Of a stretch of 64,000 bases of DNA, positions 56,936-64,000 are shown one piece after another. The position numbers were made by a program, and so were the translations under genes. Numbering within the stretch: the stretch's first letter is position 1; each line of letters starts with the position of its first letter. Source of the stretch: Aeromonas salmonicida subsp. salmonicida. Lineage in GTDB: Bacteria > Pseudomonadota > Gammaproteobacteria > Enterobacterales > Aeromonadaceae. The notes under the pieces were generated by a model. That model had not been told where the DNA came from. It did not search any database and saw only the letters and a list, made by a program, of their open reading frames with translations. The stretch covers positions 62,001 to 126,000 of the forward strand of contig NZ_LSGW01000047.1 of NCBI RefSeq assembly GCF_001643305.1, in the 5' to 3' direction.

Positions 56936-57151
56936 ATGATGCGTAACTGCATGGCACTGTTGGCACTCGGCCTGACCCTGGGCACCTTGACCAGCGGATG
57001 TGCTGACATCAAGGAGGCGGGCAGAACCGTGGGGCATACCACCCGCAACGTGACCCGCGAGATTGGCCACACCACCCGGGATGTGACCCGCGAAATTGGT
57101 CACGGTACCCGGGACACCGTCAAGAAGATAGGTGACGACCTGAACGACTGA
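56936..57151 (+). CDS. Small lipoprotein with 11-residue repeats
   Basis: A 71-residue lipoprotein. The signal ends LTSGC with a lipobox Cys at residue 22. The mature part is nearly all repeat: VGHTTRNVTRE, IGHTTRDVTRE, IGHGTRDTVKK and then IGDDLND, an 11-residue period that would make an amphipathic helix. AAGGAG precedes the ATG; a second in-frame ATG follows directly. Function unknown; resembles small envelope or LEA-like stress proteins only in pattern. Confidence 0.8.
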   Translation: MMRNCMALLALGLTLGTLTSGCADIKEAGRTVGHTTRNVTREIGHTTRDVTREIGHGTRDTVKKIGDDLND

Positions 57152-57175
57152 CAACAGGGGCCCAGGCCCCTGTTG
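57151..57175. terminator. Hairpin between the small lipoprotein and nuclease genes
   Basis: Stem ACAACAGGGGC / GCCCCTGTTGT between convergent genes. It lacks a long T-run but is placed at both gene ends. Confidence 0.7.
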
Positions 57176-57188
57176 TCGTTACCGCGAG

Positions 57189-57944
57189 TCAGTTGCTCCA
57201 CATGGCCATCAGCCGGGATTCCATGGCCTCTTCCTGTTCATCCGGCAGCTCGGTGAAAAGATCCAGTCCGGTCTGCTCCTCCACCGCATCCACAGTCACT
57301 ATGTAATCCGCAAGCCGGCTGGCCGATACGTTCTGTTGCGGCAGGACGAAGGCGATCGCCTCCTGGTTGGCCACATCCATCACCACCCGGTAGTAGGCGT
57401 GGGGCACAGTTACACCGTTACCGATAGCGCCATCGGAGTTGGTGAAGATGGGGCCCGTGATCACCTGAACATCCTGATAGGCGATGGCCCACTGGCGGGT
57501 CTTCTCTTCCAGAATGCGCCAGGCCCCCTGATTGAGCGCCGGCAACTGCGGTGTCATGTTGGTCAGCAGGAAGCTCTGCTTCATGGTAGCGGCGGTGGAA
57601 CGCATGTCCGCCGCGGGCGCCTGATGACCCCTGTCGTAGCCCGACCCCTTGTAGTCCGCCAGGGTAGCGCGGAACTGCACCGGCACCTCCCTGTCTTCGG
57701 CGAAGGCATCCTTGCGCGGCACCTGACCCTGGCCGCTGGCCGCCGTCATACGGTAAGAGACCCAGTCTGCGACCTTGGTGTCATAGTTGTATCCGGCGGC
57801 ATAACCGTCCCGGCACAACAGCTGACTGGATTGACTCGGGACCCCGAATGTGACGTGATCCTTGCACTGGAAGCCTGCCGCCAGGGCCGGAAAGGTGGTG
57901 AGAGTGAATCCAATAGCCAGAACTAATTTATTGATATTATTCAT
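57189..57944 (-). CDS. Exported DNA/RNA non-specific endonuclease
   Basis: A 251-residue secreted or periplasmic nuclease of the NucA (Serratia nuclease) family. The signal peptide is LVLAIGFTLTTFPALAAG. The catalytic DRGHQAPAADM places His107 as the general base. Asn residues for the metal follow in FLLTNMTPQLPALNQGAWRI. AYYRVVMDV and SADRLADYI-like text (SASRLADYI) match family C-terminal features. The start is MNNINKLV; the longer frame to 58049 is not supported. Confidence 0.93.
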   Translation of the reverse strand: MNNINKLVLAIGFTLTTFPALAAGFQCKDHVTFGVPSQSSQLLCRDGYAAGYNYDTKVADWVSYRMTAASGQGQVPRKDAFAEDREVPVQFRATLADYKGSGYDRGHQAPAADMRSTAATMKQSFLLTNMTPQLPALNQGAWRILEEKTRQWAIAYQDVQVITGPIFTNSDGAIGNGVTVPHAYYRVVMDVANQEAIAFVLPQQNVSASRLADYIVTVDAVEEQTGLDLFTELPDEQEEAMESRLMAMWSN

Positions 57945-58146
57945 TATTATGCCACTCCTTGTATTGGGCGGAGTGATTTGACACCAGGTCGGATGAGTTA
58001 GGCAATCGAACAGATTGTGAGCGTGTTGAAATTGTGAAGAGGGCTGCAAATCGGTGAAATCCCCGTCGCCAGCTGGGGGATTGTCATCCCCTTGTCATTA
58101 TGCTGAATACGGTACTTTGGCTTTTTTATCAGATAGATAGAGCCAT

Positions 58147-58170
58147 GAAAAAGCGGGACCTCTGCCCCGC
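58147..58170 (-). terminator. Terminator after the peroxidase gene
   Basis: Stem GCGGG / CCCGC, followed by TTTTT on the minus strand, about 25 bp past the peroxidase stop. Confidence 0.65.
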
Positions 58171-58193
58171 CTGGATTCAGACTCACGACCCGG

Positions 58194-59171
58194 TCAGCTC
58201 TTGACCTGAGGCCTGGGTGTATCGGCTTGGGAGGGCGGCAGGATCGGCAGCACTATCCGGGGCTGCTCGCCGGTCAGGCTCTTGAGGTAGGCGGTCATGT
58301 CGTCAGCGTCCTGCTCGCTCAACGCCTGGCCCAGCTGGATGTCCGCCATTATCTGCACCGCCTCCTTCAGATCCCAGACTGAACCATCGTGGAAGTAGGG
58401 GTAGGTCAGCTCGATATTGCGCAGGGTCGGCACCTTGAACCAGCCGATGAACTGCTTCTCGCCCGTCACGCCGCCACGGCCCTGGGCCGGGTTGTCGGTC
58501 TTGAACTGCTTGACCAGCCCCATCTTCTGATAGGAGTTGCCACCGATGGCCACCCCGTTGTGGCAGGCGGTGCAGCCCTTCTCCTTGAACAGCTGATAAC
58601 CCTTCAATTGATGCGCCGTCAGCGCCTTGCCGTCTCCCTTCAACCAGAGATCGAACGGCGCGTTGGGGGTGATCAGGGTCTCTTCGAAGGCGGCGATGGC
58701 GTCTGTCACCTCATCGATGCCAAAGTCCGCCTTGCCGTAGACGGCGCTGAAACGGCTACGATATTCGGGCAGGGTATGCAGGGTATCCACCGCCAGCTTG
58801 TGGGTGAAGGCCATCTCAAGCGGATTTTCGATGGGGCCTGCCGCCTGCGCCTTCAGATCCTTGGCGCGGCCATCCCAGAACTGCACGAAGTTGAGGCTGG
58901 AGTTGAGCACTGTGGGGGAGTTGATCGGTCCCTCCTTCCACTTGTGACCGAGGGAGCTGACCTGGTTGTCCACGCCGCCGGTCGCCAGGTTATGGCAGGA
59001 GTTGCAGGAGATGGCGCCGGATTTGGAGAGCCTCGGCTCGAAGAACAACATCTTGCCCAGCTCGACTTTCTCTGGCGATCCCACCTTGACTGCCTCGACA
59101 GGTTGGATCGGTTCGACTGCCCACCCCATCCCCGGCAGGCCCAACGCCAGCAACAAATAATATTTATTCAT
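58194..59171 (-). CDS. ccp: Di-haem cytochrome c peroxidase
   Basis: A 325-residue periplasmic enzyme that reduces hydrogen peroxide with electrons from cytochrome c. The signal peptide is YYLLLALGLPGMGWAVEP. Two haem sites are present: CNSCH (residues 56-60) and CTACH (200-204). MAFTHKLAV, FWDGRAKDL and TYPYFHDGSVWDLKEAVQI are family features. The start is MNKYYLLL. A probable FNR/CRP-type site lies about 70 bp upstream, and oxygen-limited induction is known for this enzyme in other gammaproteobacteria. Confidence 0.94.
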   Translation of the reverse strand: MNKYYLLLALGLPGMGWAVEPIQPVEAVKVGSPEKVELGKMLFFEPRLSKSGAISCNSCHNLATGGVDNQVSSLGHKWKEGPINSPTVLNSSLNFVQFWDGRAKDLKAQAAGPIENPLEMAFTHKLAVDTLHTLPEYRSRFSAVYGKADFGIDEVTDAIAAFEETLITPNAPFDLWLKGDGKALTAHQLKGYQLFKEKGCTACHNGVAIGGNSYQKMGLVKQFKTDNPAQGRGGVTGEKQFIGWFKVPTLRNIELTYPYFHDGSVWDLKEAVQIMADIQLGQALSEQDADDMTAYLKSLTGEQPRIVLPILPPSQADTPRPQVKS

Positions 59172-59619
59172 TTTTCTCTCTCCCTTGTAGCTGTGCATAA
59201 CAGCAAGCTCAGCCTGACCGGGAACGCTTGTGCGTTATTTGCTCAAGATCAAATGAGACCAACAAAAACCACAATAAAAACAATGAATTATTATATTTCA
59301 GACGGACTGGTGGCGGGGACTTGCGAGGCAAAAAAGAGCTGAATTTCGATGAGTGAATTATGAACAAATCCATCTTCAACAACAGCCGATTAATTAGATT
59401 GCTGTCATTGAATAAAGCGATTATTCAATATGCAGTGGCAGCCACCTGTTAATTAGATCCATTTTATATGCATCATAAATATGATCTGTCATACGGCTGT
59501 TAATAATAAAAATACTGTCTAACATTCTGTATCCCGCATTTTAGATAATGCCATCCACTGTTCCTTCACTTATTAAGGAAGCGGATGGCTGTGCTTTTCA
59601 ATCAAGATAAGGATGTATG
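59172..59619. other. Divergent promoter region between ccp and the carbonic anhydrase gene
   Basis: About 450 bp, strongly AT-rich from 59260 to 59560. It contains the FNR-like site and otherwise no supported gene. Confidence 0.5.
59239..59252 (-). promoter_or_regulatory. FNR-box-like site upstream of ccp
   Basis: TTGCTCAAGATCAA (minus-strand reading TTGATCTTGAGCAA) matches the TTGAT-N4-ATCAA consensus in 9 of 10 positions, about 70 bp from the ccp start. Confidence 0.6.
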
Positions 59620-60345
59620 ATGAGAAAGTCTCTGTTGGCCTGCTCTTTGTTGCTGTGCCCCGCCGTCTTCGCTGCCACCCCGCACTGGGAGTACAACGGT
59701 GAAGCAGGGCCGGCACAATGGGCCAAACTGACGCCGGAATTTGGCCAGTGTGCAGGCAGCAACCAGTCGCCGATAGACCTCGACGGTCTGGTCGACGCCC
59801 AGCTGGTTCCACTGCAGTTCCACTATCTGGCGGGCGGTAAAACCCTAGTCAACAATGGCCATACAGTACAAGTCGGCTATGCCCCGGGCAGTGCCTTGAT
59901 GCTCGATGGCATGCGCTTCGAGCTCAAGCAGTTCCACTTCCATGCTCCCAGTGAAAACCTCATCAAGGGCAAATCCTATCCGCTGGAAGGGCATCTGGTG
60001 CACACCAATGCCAAGGGCGAGATCGCCGTGCTGGCCGTGATGTTCGAAGCGGGCAAGGCCAATCCGGCGCTGACCCGGGCCTGGGATCAGTTGCCAGCGA
60101 AAACGGGCGAGATCCACACCCTCAAGGCACCGCTTTCGGCCGAGCAGTTGCTGCCAGCCAATCGCGACTACTACCGCTTCAGCGGTTCGCTGACCACACC
60201 GCCCTGCTCGGAAGGGGTGCGCTGGCTGGTAATGAAGCAGCCGGTCCAGGTGAGCCAGGCCCAGATCGATGCCTTCAAGGCTGTGATGCACCACCCCAAC
60301 AACAGGCCCGTGCAGCCACTGCATGGTCGGCTGGTATTGCAATAA
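59620..60345 (+). CDS. Periplasmic alpha-carbonic anhydrase
   Basis: A 241-residue exported zinc enzyme interconverting CO2 and bicarbonate. The signal peptide is KSLLACSLLLCPAVFA. The zinc ligands are His106 and His108 (FHFHAPSEN) and His125 (EGHLVHTN). QSPIDL and LTTPPCSEGVRWLVMKQ are also diagnostic. The second ATG at 59620 is preferred for the spacing of AAGGA; the first at 59617 adds one Met. Confidence 0.95.
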   Translation: MRKSLLACSLLLCPAVFAATPHWEYNGEAGPAQWAKLTPEFGQCAGSNQSPIDLDGLVDAQLVPLQFHYLAGGKTLVNNGHTVQVGYAPGSALMLDGMRFELKQFHFHAPSENLIKGKSYPLEGHLVHTNAKGEIAVLAVMFEAGKANPALTRAWDQLPAKTGEIHTLKAPLSAEQLLPANRDYYRFSGSLTTPPCSEGVRWLVMKQPVQVSQAQIDAFKAVMHHPNNRPVQPLHGRLVLQ

Positions 60346-60374
60346 TTCACCCGGGCGATCACAGAGCCGAAATA

Positions 60375-60403
60375 GAAAAGAGGGCCAAGGGGCCCTCTTT
60401 TCT
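60375..60403. terminator. Bidirectional terminator between the carbonic anhydrase gene and psuG
   Basis: Stem GAAAAGAGGGCC / GGCCCTCTTTTC with loop AAGG between convergent genes. Confidence 0.88.
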
Positions 60404-60419
60404 CCATTGCGACAGCTGA

Positions 60420-61328
60420 TTACAGACTGGCGGCGATGCGCGCCCCCAGGGCGGCGTTGTTCAGCACCAGCTGGATGTTGGCCGCCAGGGAGTTGCCGCC
60501 GGTCAGCTCACACACCCGCGCCAGCAGGAAGGGGGTGGATGCCTTGCCCTTGACTCCCTGCTCGTCCGCCTCTTGCAACGCCTGTTTGATCGCGGCATCT
60601 ATGTCGGCCTTGGGCATGGCGAACTGGGTCGGGATCGGGTTGGTGACCACGGCGCCACCGGCCAGTCCCAGCTCCCACTTCAGACGCAGCGCCTCGGCGA
60701 TGGCCGCCGGGGTGTCGAGGCGGTAATCTACCTTGAAGCCGCTCTCGCGGGTGTAGAAGGCGGGCAGCTCCTCGGTCTGATAACCGATGACGGGCACACC
60801 CTGAGTCTCCAGATACTCCAGGGTCAGGCCGATGTCGAGGATCGACTTGGCACCGGCACACACCACGGCGACCGGGGTCTGGGCAAATTCTTGCAGATCC
60901 GCCGAGATGTCGAAGGTCTCCTGGGCACCGCGATGTACGCCGCCGATACCGCCGGTGGCAAACACCCGGATACCGGCCATGGCGGCAATGATCATGGTGG
61001 AAGCCACAGTCGTTGCGCCCAGCCCCTTGTTCGCCAGCACGAAGGGGATATCCCGTCGGCTGCACTTGGTGGCGTCGTGACCGGCCCGGCCCAGCGCCTC
61101 CAGCGCCCCTGCATCCAGACCCACCTTGAGGCGGCCATCCAGAATGGCGATGGTGGCCGGTACGGCACCGTTGTCGCGCACCACCTGCTCTACCTGGCGC
61201 GCCGTCTCCACGTTCTGCGGATAGGGCATGCCGTGGGAGATGATGGTGGACTCCAGGGCAACGACAGGTTTGCCGGCGGCCAGGGCAGCGGCGACTTCAG
61301 GTTGGATATCGAGGTAAGCGTTCAACAT
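60420..61328 (-). CDS. psuG: Pseudouridine-5'-phosphate glycosidase
   Basis: A 302-residue enzyme that splits pseudouridine 5'-phosphate into uracil and ribose 5-phosphate. Conserved segments are VALESTIISHGMPYPQNVET, HDATKCSRRDIPFVLANKGL with the catalytic Lys, TVASTMIIAAMAGIRVFATG and GGIGGVHRGAQETFDISADL. Its start overlaps the end of the kinase gene by 7 bp, so both act in one operon. Length matches E. coli PsuG (312). Confidence 0.96.
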   Translation of the reverse strand: MLNAYLDIQPEVAAALAAGKPVVALESTIISHGMPYPQNVETARQVEQVVRDNGAVPATIAILDGRLKVGLDAGALEALGRAGHDATKCSRRDIPFVLANKGLGATTVASTMIIAAMAGIRVFATGGIGGVHRGAQETFDISADLQEFAQTPVAVVCAGAKSILDIGLTLEYLETQGVPVIGYQTEELPAFYTRESGFKVDYRLDTPAAIAEALRLKWELGLAGGAVVTNPIPTQFAMPKADIDAAIKQALQEADEQGVKGKASTPFLLARVCELTGGNSLAANIQLVLNNAALGARIAASL

Positions 61329-62413
61329 GGGTACTCCTCCAGCATGCGTTCAACGGCGGCCTTGGATAGGCCGGAAAAGACGGTATCGGAACAATTGACG
61401 GTGAGGGCGGCGCAGCCGAGGGCGAAGCGGGTGGTGTCGGTCATGTCGCTCTCCTGCAACCAGGCGTGGGCCAGCCCTGCCATGAAGGCATCGCCACCGC
61501 CGGTCACGTTGACGACAGGGCTGCCGAGCACGGGCAGATGGCCCTGGCACTCCCCGTCGCTGTAGAAAATCCCCTGATCGCCGAGGCTCAGGAACAGCCG
61601 CTGCACCCCGGCGCGGTGGAACCAGGCTGCCGCCATAGGCCAGGTATCGGGCCCGGCAATGGTGAAGCCGCACAGCTGCTCAGCCTCGCTGCGATTGGGC
61701 TTGAGGATGTGGATCCGGTGCAGCCAGGGGCGGATCTTCTCCACCTTGGCCACGGAGACTGTGTCGACGAAGATGATGTGCTCCCCTTGGCGCTCGAACA
61801 GCCAGTCCAGGGTGTGGGTGGCAAGGTTGGTGTCGAGCACCCAGAGCCGGGCCGCGCCAAGGAAACCGGTGAGCGGGGTAAGCCGGGCCGGCGTAAGCTG
61901 GTCGATGATCGCCATGTCGTTGACGGCGCAGCTCATCTCGCCGCTGCCATCGTGCAGGCTGAGGTAACAGGAGGTGGCCTGCCCCTCCAGCACCAGCACC
62001 TGCCGCACGTCAACGCCGGCGCGCTGGCTCACTTCCAGCAGATGATGACCGTACTGATCGTTGCCCACCGCGGTCAGCAGCCGGGTGTCGGTGCCAAGCC
62101 GTGCCAGGTTCTCGGCTATGTTGCGCCCTACCCCGCCGGCGGAGGTACGCACTCGACCGGGGTTGGAGTCGCCGATGCGCAGGTTGTCATGACTGCAGCC
62201 GCAGATATCCATATTGGCGCCGCCGATCACCACGGCGTAGGGTCCTTCCCGCAGCACATAGCCGCGCCCCTGCACATAGCCCTGGCGCATCAGGCTGGAG
62301 ATGTGGCTCGCCAGCGCCGAGCGGCTGATGCCGAGGCGATCCGCCAGCTCCTGCTGGGCAATCATGGGATCCTGGCGCAGCAGGGCGAGGATCTCTTGTT
62401 CACGCTCAGTCAT
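61322..62413 (-). CDS. psuK: PfkB-family pseudouridine kinase with N-terminal HTH domain
   Basis: A 363-residue fusion. Residues 1-55 are a winged helix-turn-helix (MTEREQEILALLRQDPMIAQ, LADRLGISRSALASHISSL). The rest is a PfkB sugar kinase, with SAGGVGRNIAENLARLG and the catalytic Asp in VTGGGDAFMAGLAHAWL. The domain order is that of E. coli YeiI. The link to psuG suggests phosphorylation of pseudouridine. The DNA-binding domain may regulate its own operon through the palindrome overlapping the start. Confidence 0.9.
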   Translation of the reverse strand: MTEREQEILALLRQDPMIAQQELADRLGISRSALASHISSLMRQGYVQGRGYVLREGPYAVVIGGANMDICGCSHDNLRIGDSNPGRVRTSAGGVGRNIAENLARLGTDTRLLTAVGNDQYGHHLLEVSQRAGVDVRQVLVLEGQATSCYLSLHDGSGEMSCAVNDMAIIDQLTPARLTPLTGFLGAARLWVLDTNLATHTLDWLFERQGEHIIFVDTVSVAKVEKIRPWLHRIHILKPNRSEAEQLCGFTIAGPDTWPMAAAWFHRAGVQRLFLSLGDQGIFYSDGECQGHLPVLGSPVVNVTGGGDAFMAGLAHAWLQESDMTDTTRFALGCAALTVNCSDTVFSGLSKAAVERMLEEYPC

Positions 62414-62443
62414 AGACAAACATCCAGTTACAAACGTTTGTCT
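62414..62443. promoter_or_regulatory. Inverted repeat overlapping the psuK leader (possible operator)
   Basis: AGACAAAC and GTTTGTCT flank a 14-bp centre that itself carries ACAAAC, so ACAAACGTTTGT forms a perfect 12-bp palindrome at the right end. It lies immediately upstream of the kinase start codon. Confidence 0.6.
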
Positions 62444-62610
62444 ATTATTTATGAAAAACGTTTTCCCGCCATCCTCTCGTGCAAGAAATGTCGATTTGCG
62501 CACAAAAAATCAGCTGCAAGCTGCGACGGGTTTCTCGTCTATGTACGCCACTTTTCATGTGCGGGCGGGCGACTGCCGCTTATAATGCGGCCGCCACAGA
62601 GGAGAGAGAG

Positions 62611-63120
62611 ATGAAAGAGTCGGATTACGGCTGTGAGGGACAAACCAATCCACAGTCACCAACAGAGGACGCATCCCCGTATTGCTGCATCGGACTGGTC
62701 AATCCCAAGTCACCGGAGAACGTGGGGGCCGTGATGCGTGCCGCCGGTTGCTACGGGGCGGACGAGGTCTACTACACGGGCAACCGCTTCGAGCTGGCAC
62801 GCCGTTTTGCTACCGATACCAAGCAGATGGTGGACAAGATCCCCTTGCTCGGGGTCGAGGCGCTGCTGGACTTTGTGCCGACCGGCTGCACCCCTGTGCT
62901 GGTGGATCTTATCGAGGGGGCCACCTCGTTGCCGGATTATGTCCATCCTGAACGTGCCTTCTACATCTTCGGCCCCGAGGATGGCACCCTGGATCCCGCC
63001 CGCTTCGCGGCAGTGAAGGAGGTGATCTATGTCCCGACCCTGGGCTGCATGAACCTGGCCGCCTCGGTCAATGTGATCCTCTATGACCGGCTTGCCAAAC
63101 GCCTGAGGGCCAAGGGATAA
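62611..63120 (+). CDS. TrmH-family RNA methyltransferase
   Basis: A 169-residue SPOUT-class methyltransferase. The N-terminal motif is IGLVNPKSPENVGAVMRAAG, the cofactor knot IFGPEDGTLD and VPTLGCMNLAASVNVILYDR. No RNA-binding extension is present beyond about 20 residues. The start MKESDYGC follows GGAGAGAGAG. The target RNA is unknown. A diverged copy of its last codons follows the stop. Confidence 0.9.
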   Translation: MKESDYGCEGQTNPQSPTEDASPYCCIGLVNPKSPENVGAVMRAAGCYGADEVYYTGNRFELARRFATDTKQMVDKIPLLGVEALLDFVPTGCTPVLVDLIEGATSLPDYVHPERAFYIFGPEDGTLDPARFAAVKEVIYVPTLGCMNLAASVNVILYDRLAKRLRAKG

Positions 63121-63152
63121 TAAGCATCTGGTCTATGTGACTACACAGCAAG

Positions 63153-63213
63153 GCAGCATGAACCAGGTGCCTCGATCAACGTTATCCTCTACGACCAGTT
63201 GGCGAAGGGATAA
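63153..63213 (+). pseudogene. Remnant copy of the 3' end of the TrmH-family gene
   Basis: GCATGAACC then GCCTCGATCAACGTTATCCT and CTACGACCAGTTGGCGAAGG GATAA reproduce the end of the preceding gene with base differences and a one-base gap. Read in the restored frame it gives ASINVILYDQLAKG and a stop, against ASVNVILYDRLAKRLRAKG in the intact gene. The rest of the copy is absent. Confidence 0.75.
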
Positions 63214-63247
63214 CCTCAGTCCTGAGCCGTGGCGCTGTGACGAACAG

Positions 63248-63616
63248 TCAAACCGTAATGGAAAATGTGCTGTTCATTGGCAAGTTGTCAGAATTGGCGG
63301 CCGCGGGAGCTTCTTGACGCTTGTTGGTCGGCTCCTCTTTCTTGGCGGCTTCCGCCTGCAGGCGAGCAATTTCCGCCATGATCAGTTCCAGTTGTTGTTG
63401 CAGGACTTTGATCTGCTCTTGCTGTGCTTTCGCTGATTGGGGATCCGCTGCCGCGCTCTCATCTTTCTTGTCTGTGAGCGCTTTTATCTGTTCCCTAATC
63501 TTTGCCGATTTTGCTTCTAATTGAGCAATTCTGCTTTGAGGGTCGCCAGATGCACGGCTGCCTATAGAAGCTGTATCGCTGCGGCCGATAGCGGCTGATG
63601 GAAGGGGCACTTGCAT
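63248..63616 (-). CDS. FlxA-like coiled-coil protein
   Basis: A 122-residue protein. The centre is a coiled coil (SRIAQLEAKSAKIREQIKAL, QQEQIKVLQQQLELIMAEIA), then a charged tail and NSTFSITV. The layout (short N-terminal region, coiled coil, K/E-rich tail, hydrophobic last residues) resembles E. coli FlxA. GGGAG precedes the ATG at 63616. Function unknown; FlxA in E. coli is co-regulated with flagella. Confidence 0.72.
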   Translation of the reverse strand: MQVPLPSAAIGRSDTASIGSRASGDPQSRIAQLEAKSAKIREQIKALTDKKDESAAADPQSAKAQQEQIKVLQQQLELIMAEIARLQAEAAKKEEPTNKRQEAPAAANSDNLPMNSTFSITV

Positions 63617-63700
63617 GTTATCTCCCTAGATTTTCGATAGATTTATCTTTCTATCGACCAGAGAATGAGTTACTTCACTCCTTTTCCCTCTGTAGTTGCA

Positions 63701-64000
63701 TCAGTTACCGCTTGGCTCGACTCTTTGTTCCAACTCCTTGATAAAACCGCGATAGTAATCATGGAGCTGGTAGCGGCGATAGATCTCGGCCAGGGTGCCG
63801 CTGCGGATCAGGCGCACCATGCCCTGATCCCAGAGTTGCTGCAGGCGGGCCCCCCGCTCGGTATCGGCAAAGATGGGGTAGGTCGGGATCCAGCGCAGGA
63901 AGGTACGATTCATGTTGGCGGGAATGGAGTCGGCTGAATAGAGCACGCCGGCTGTCAGGTAGTAGCGGTAACGCTCCTTGGCCAGCAGTTGCAATGCCAT
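63701..64000 (-). CDS. Periplasmic solute-binding protein (partial, C-terminal end)
   Basis: The last 99 residues of a protein that continues beyond the window. SADSIPANMNRTFLRWIPTY, PIFADTERGARLQQLWDQGM and RLIRSGTLAEIYRRYQL resemble the end of family 3 type amino-acid or related solute-binding proteins. The N-terminus and ligand motifs are not visible. Confidence 0.65.
   Translation of the reverse strand: MALQLLAKERYRYYLTAGVLYSADSIPANMNRTFLRWIPTYPIFADTERGARLQQLWDQGMVRLIRSGTLAEIYRRYQLHDYYRGFIKELEQRVEPSGN

Overview
The window looks like a 64 kb piece of an Aeromonas chromosome (gammaproteobacterium, GC-rich). The case rests on gene content and order, not on a database search: a prfB-lysS pair with the RF2 programmed frameshift, an E. 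coli-like string ydjA / sppA / gap / yeaC / ansA, a cysJIH operon, a minus-strand proVWX operon, yjjPB, mog, and a complete aryl polyene (APE) pigment cluster. Four genes carry inactivating lesions: eat, cysJ and cysI each have a +1 frameshift, and a soluble chemoreceptor gene has an in-frame amber stop. Such decay would suit a host-adapted species such as A. salmonicida. The three frameshifts also lie at base runs or a palindrome, so sequencing error is a real alternative.

Layout. 1-10 kb: LysR regulator (cut by the window edge), a zinc-type oxidoreductase, prmA, then an ethanolamine catabolic operon (eat-eutBC) behind a good sigma-54 promoter, a 2-hydroxyacid dehydrogenase, a sugar O-acetyltransferase and the broken chemoreceptor. 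10-27 kb: housekeeping genes (ydjA-like nitroreductase, fadH, sppA, NUDIX, a lipoprotein, long-form GAPDH, yeaC, ansA, gltS, a membrane chemoreceptor, prfB, lysS, a PhzF-like isomerase). 27-39 kb: cysJIH, proVWX, folA, yjjPB, a DUF3135 protein and mog. 39-57 kb: the APE cluster, with seventeen genes on the minus strand from the chain-length-factor gene at 55150 down to the ketosynthase gene ending at 39720, plus a divergent lipoprotein and methyltransferase pair. 57-64 kb: a small repeat lipoprotein, periplasmic nuclease, di-haem peroxidase, periplasmic carbonic anhydrase, pseudouridine catabolism (psuK-like and psuG), a TrmH-family methyltransferase, a FlxA-like protein and the end of a solute-binding protein.

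How the genes work together. The APE operon encodes an aromatic-starter supply (ammonia lyase, acyl ligase), two acyl carrier proteins, a type II elongation set (ketosynthases, ketoreductase, two dehydratases, chain-length factor), a thioesterase, acyl and glycosyl transferases, and an envelope export module (MMPL transporter, LolA-like carrier, lipoprotein). Most of its genes overlap by ATGA, so translation is probably coupled.

Most unusual observation. At three operon junctions (yjjP/yjjB, the ammonia lyase/thioesterase junction, and apeQ/apeR) a tiny extra ORF lies between two genes. It overlaps both neighbours by ATGA. Its beginning resembles the 5' end of the downstream gene and its end resembles the 3' end of the upstream gene. 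A related 3'-end remnant follows the TrmH-family gene, and a short tandem repeat sits at the end of the GAPDH gene. This repeated architecture looks like scars of junction duplication or of allele replacement by diverged homologues. It is the strongest candidate here for something undescribed. No IS elements, tRNA or rRNA genes, or CRISPR arrays were seen.
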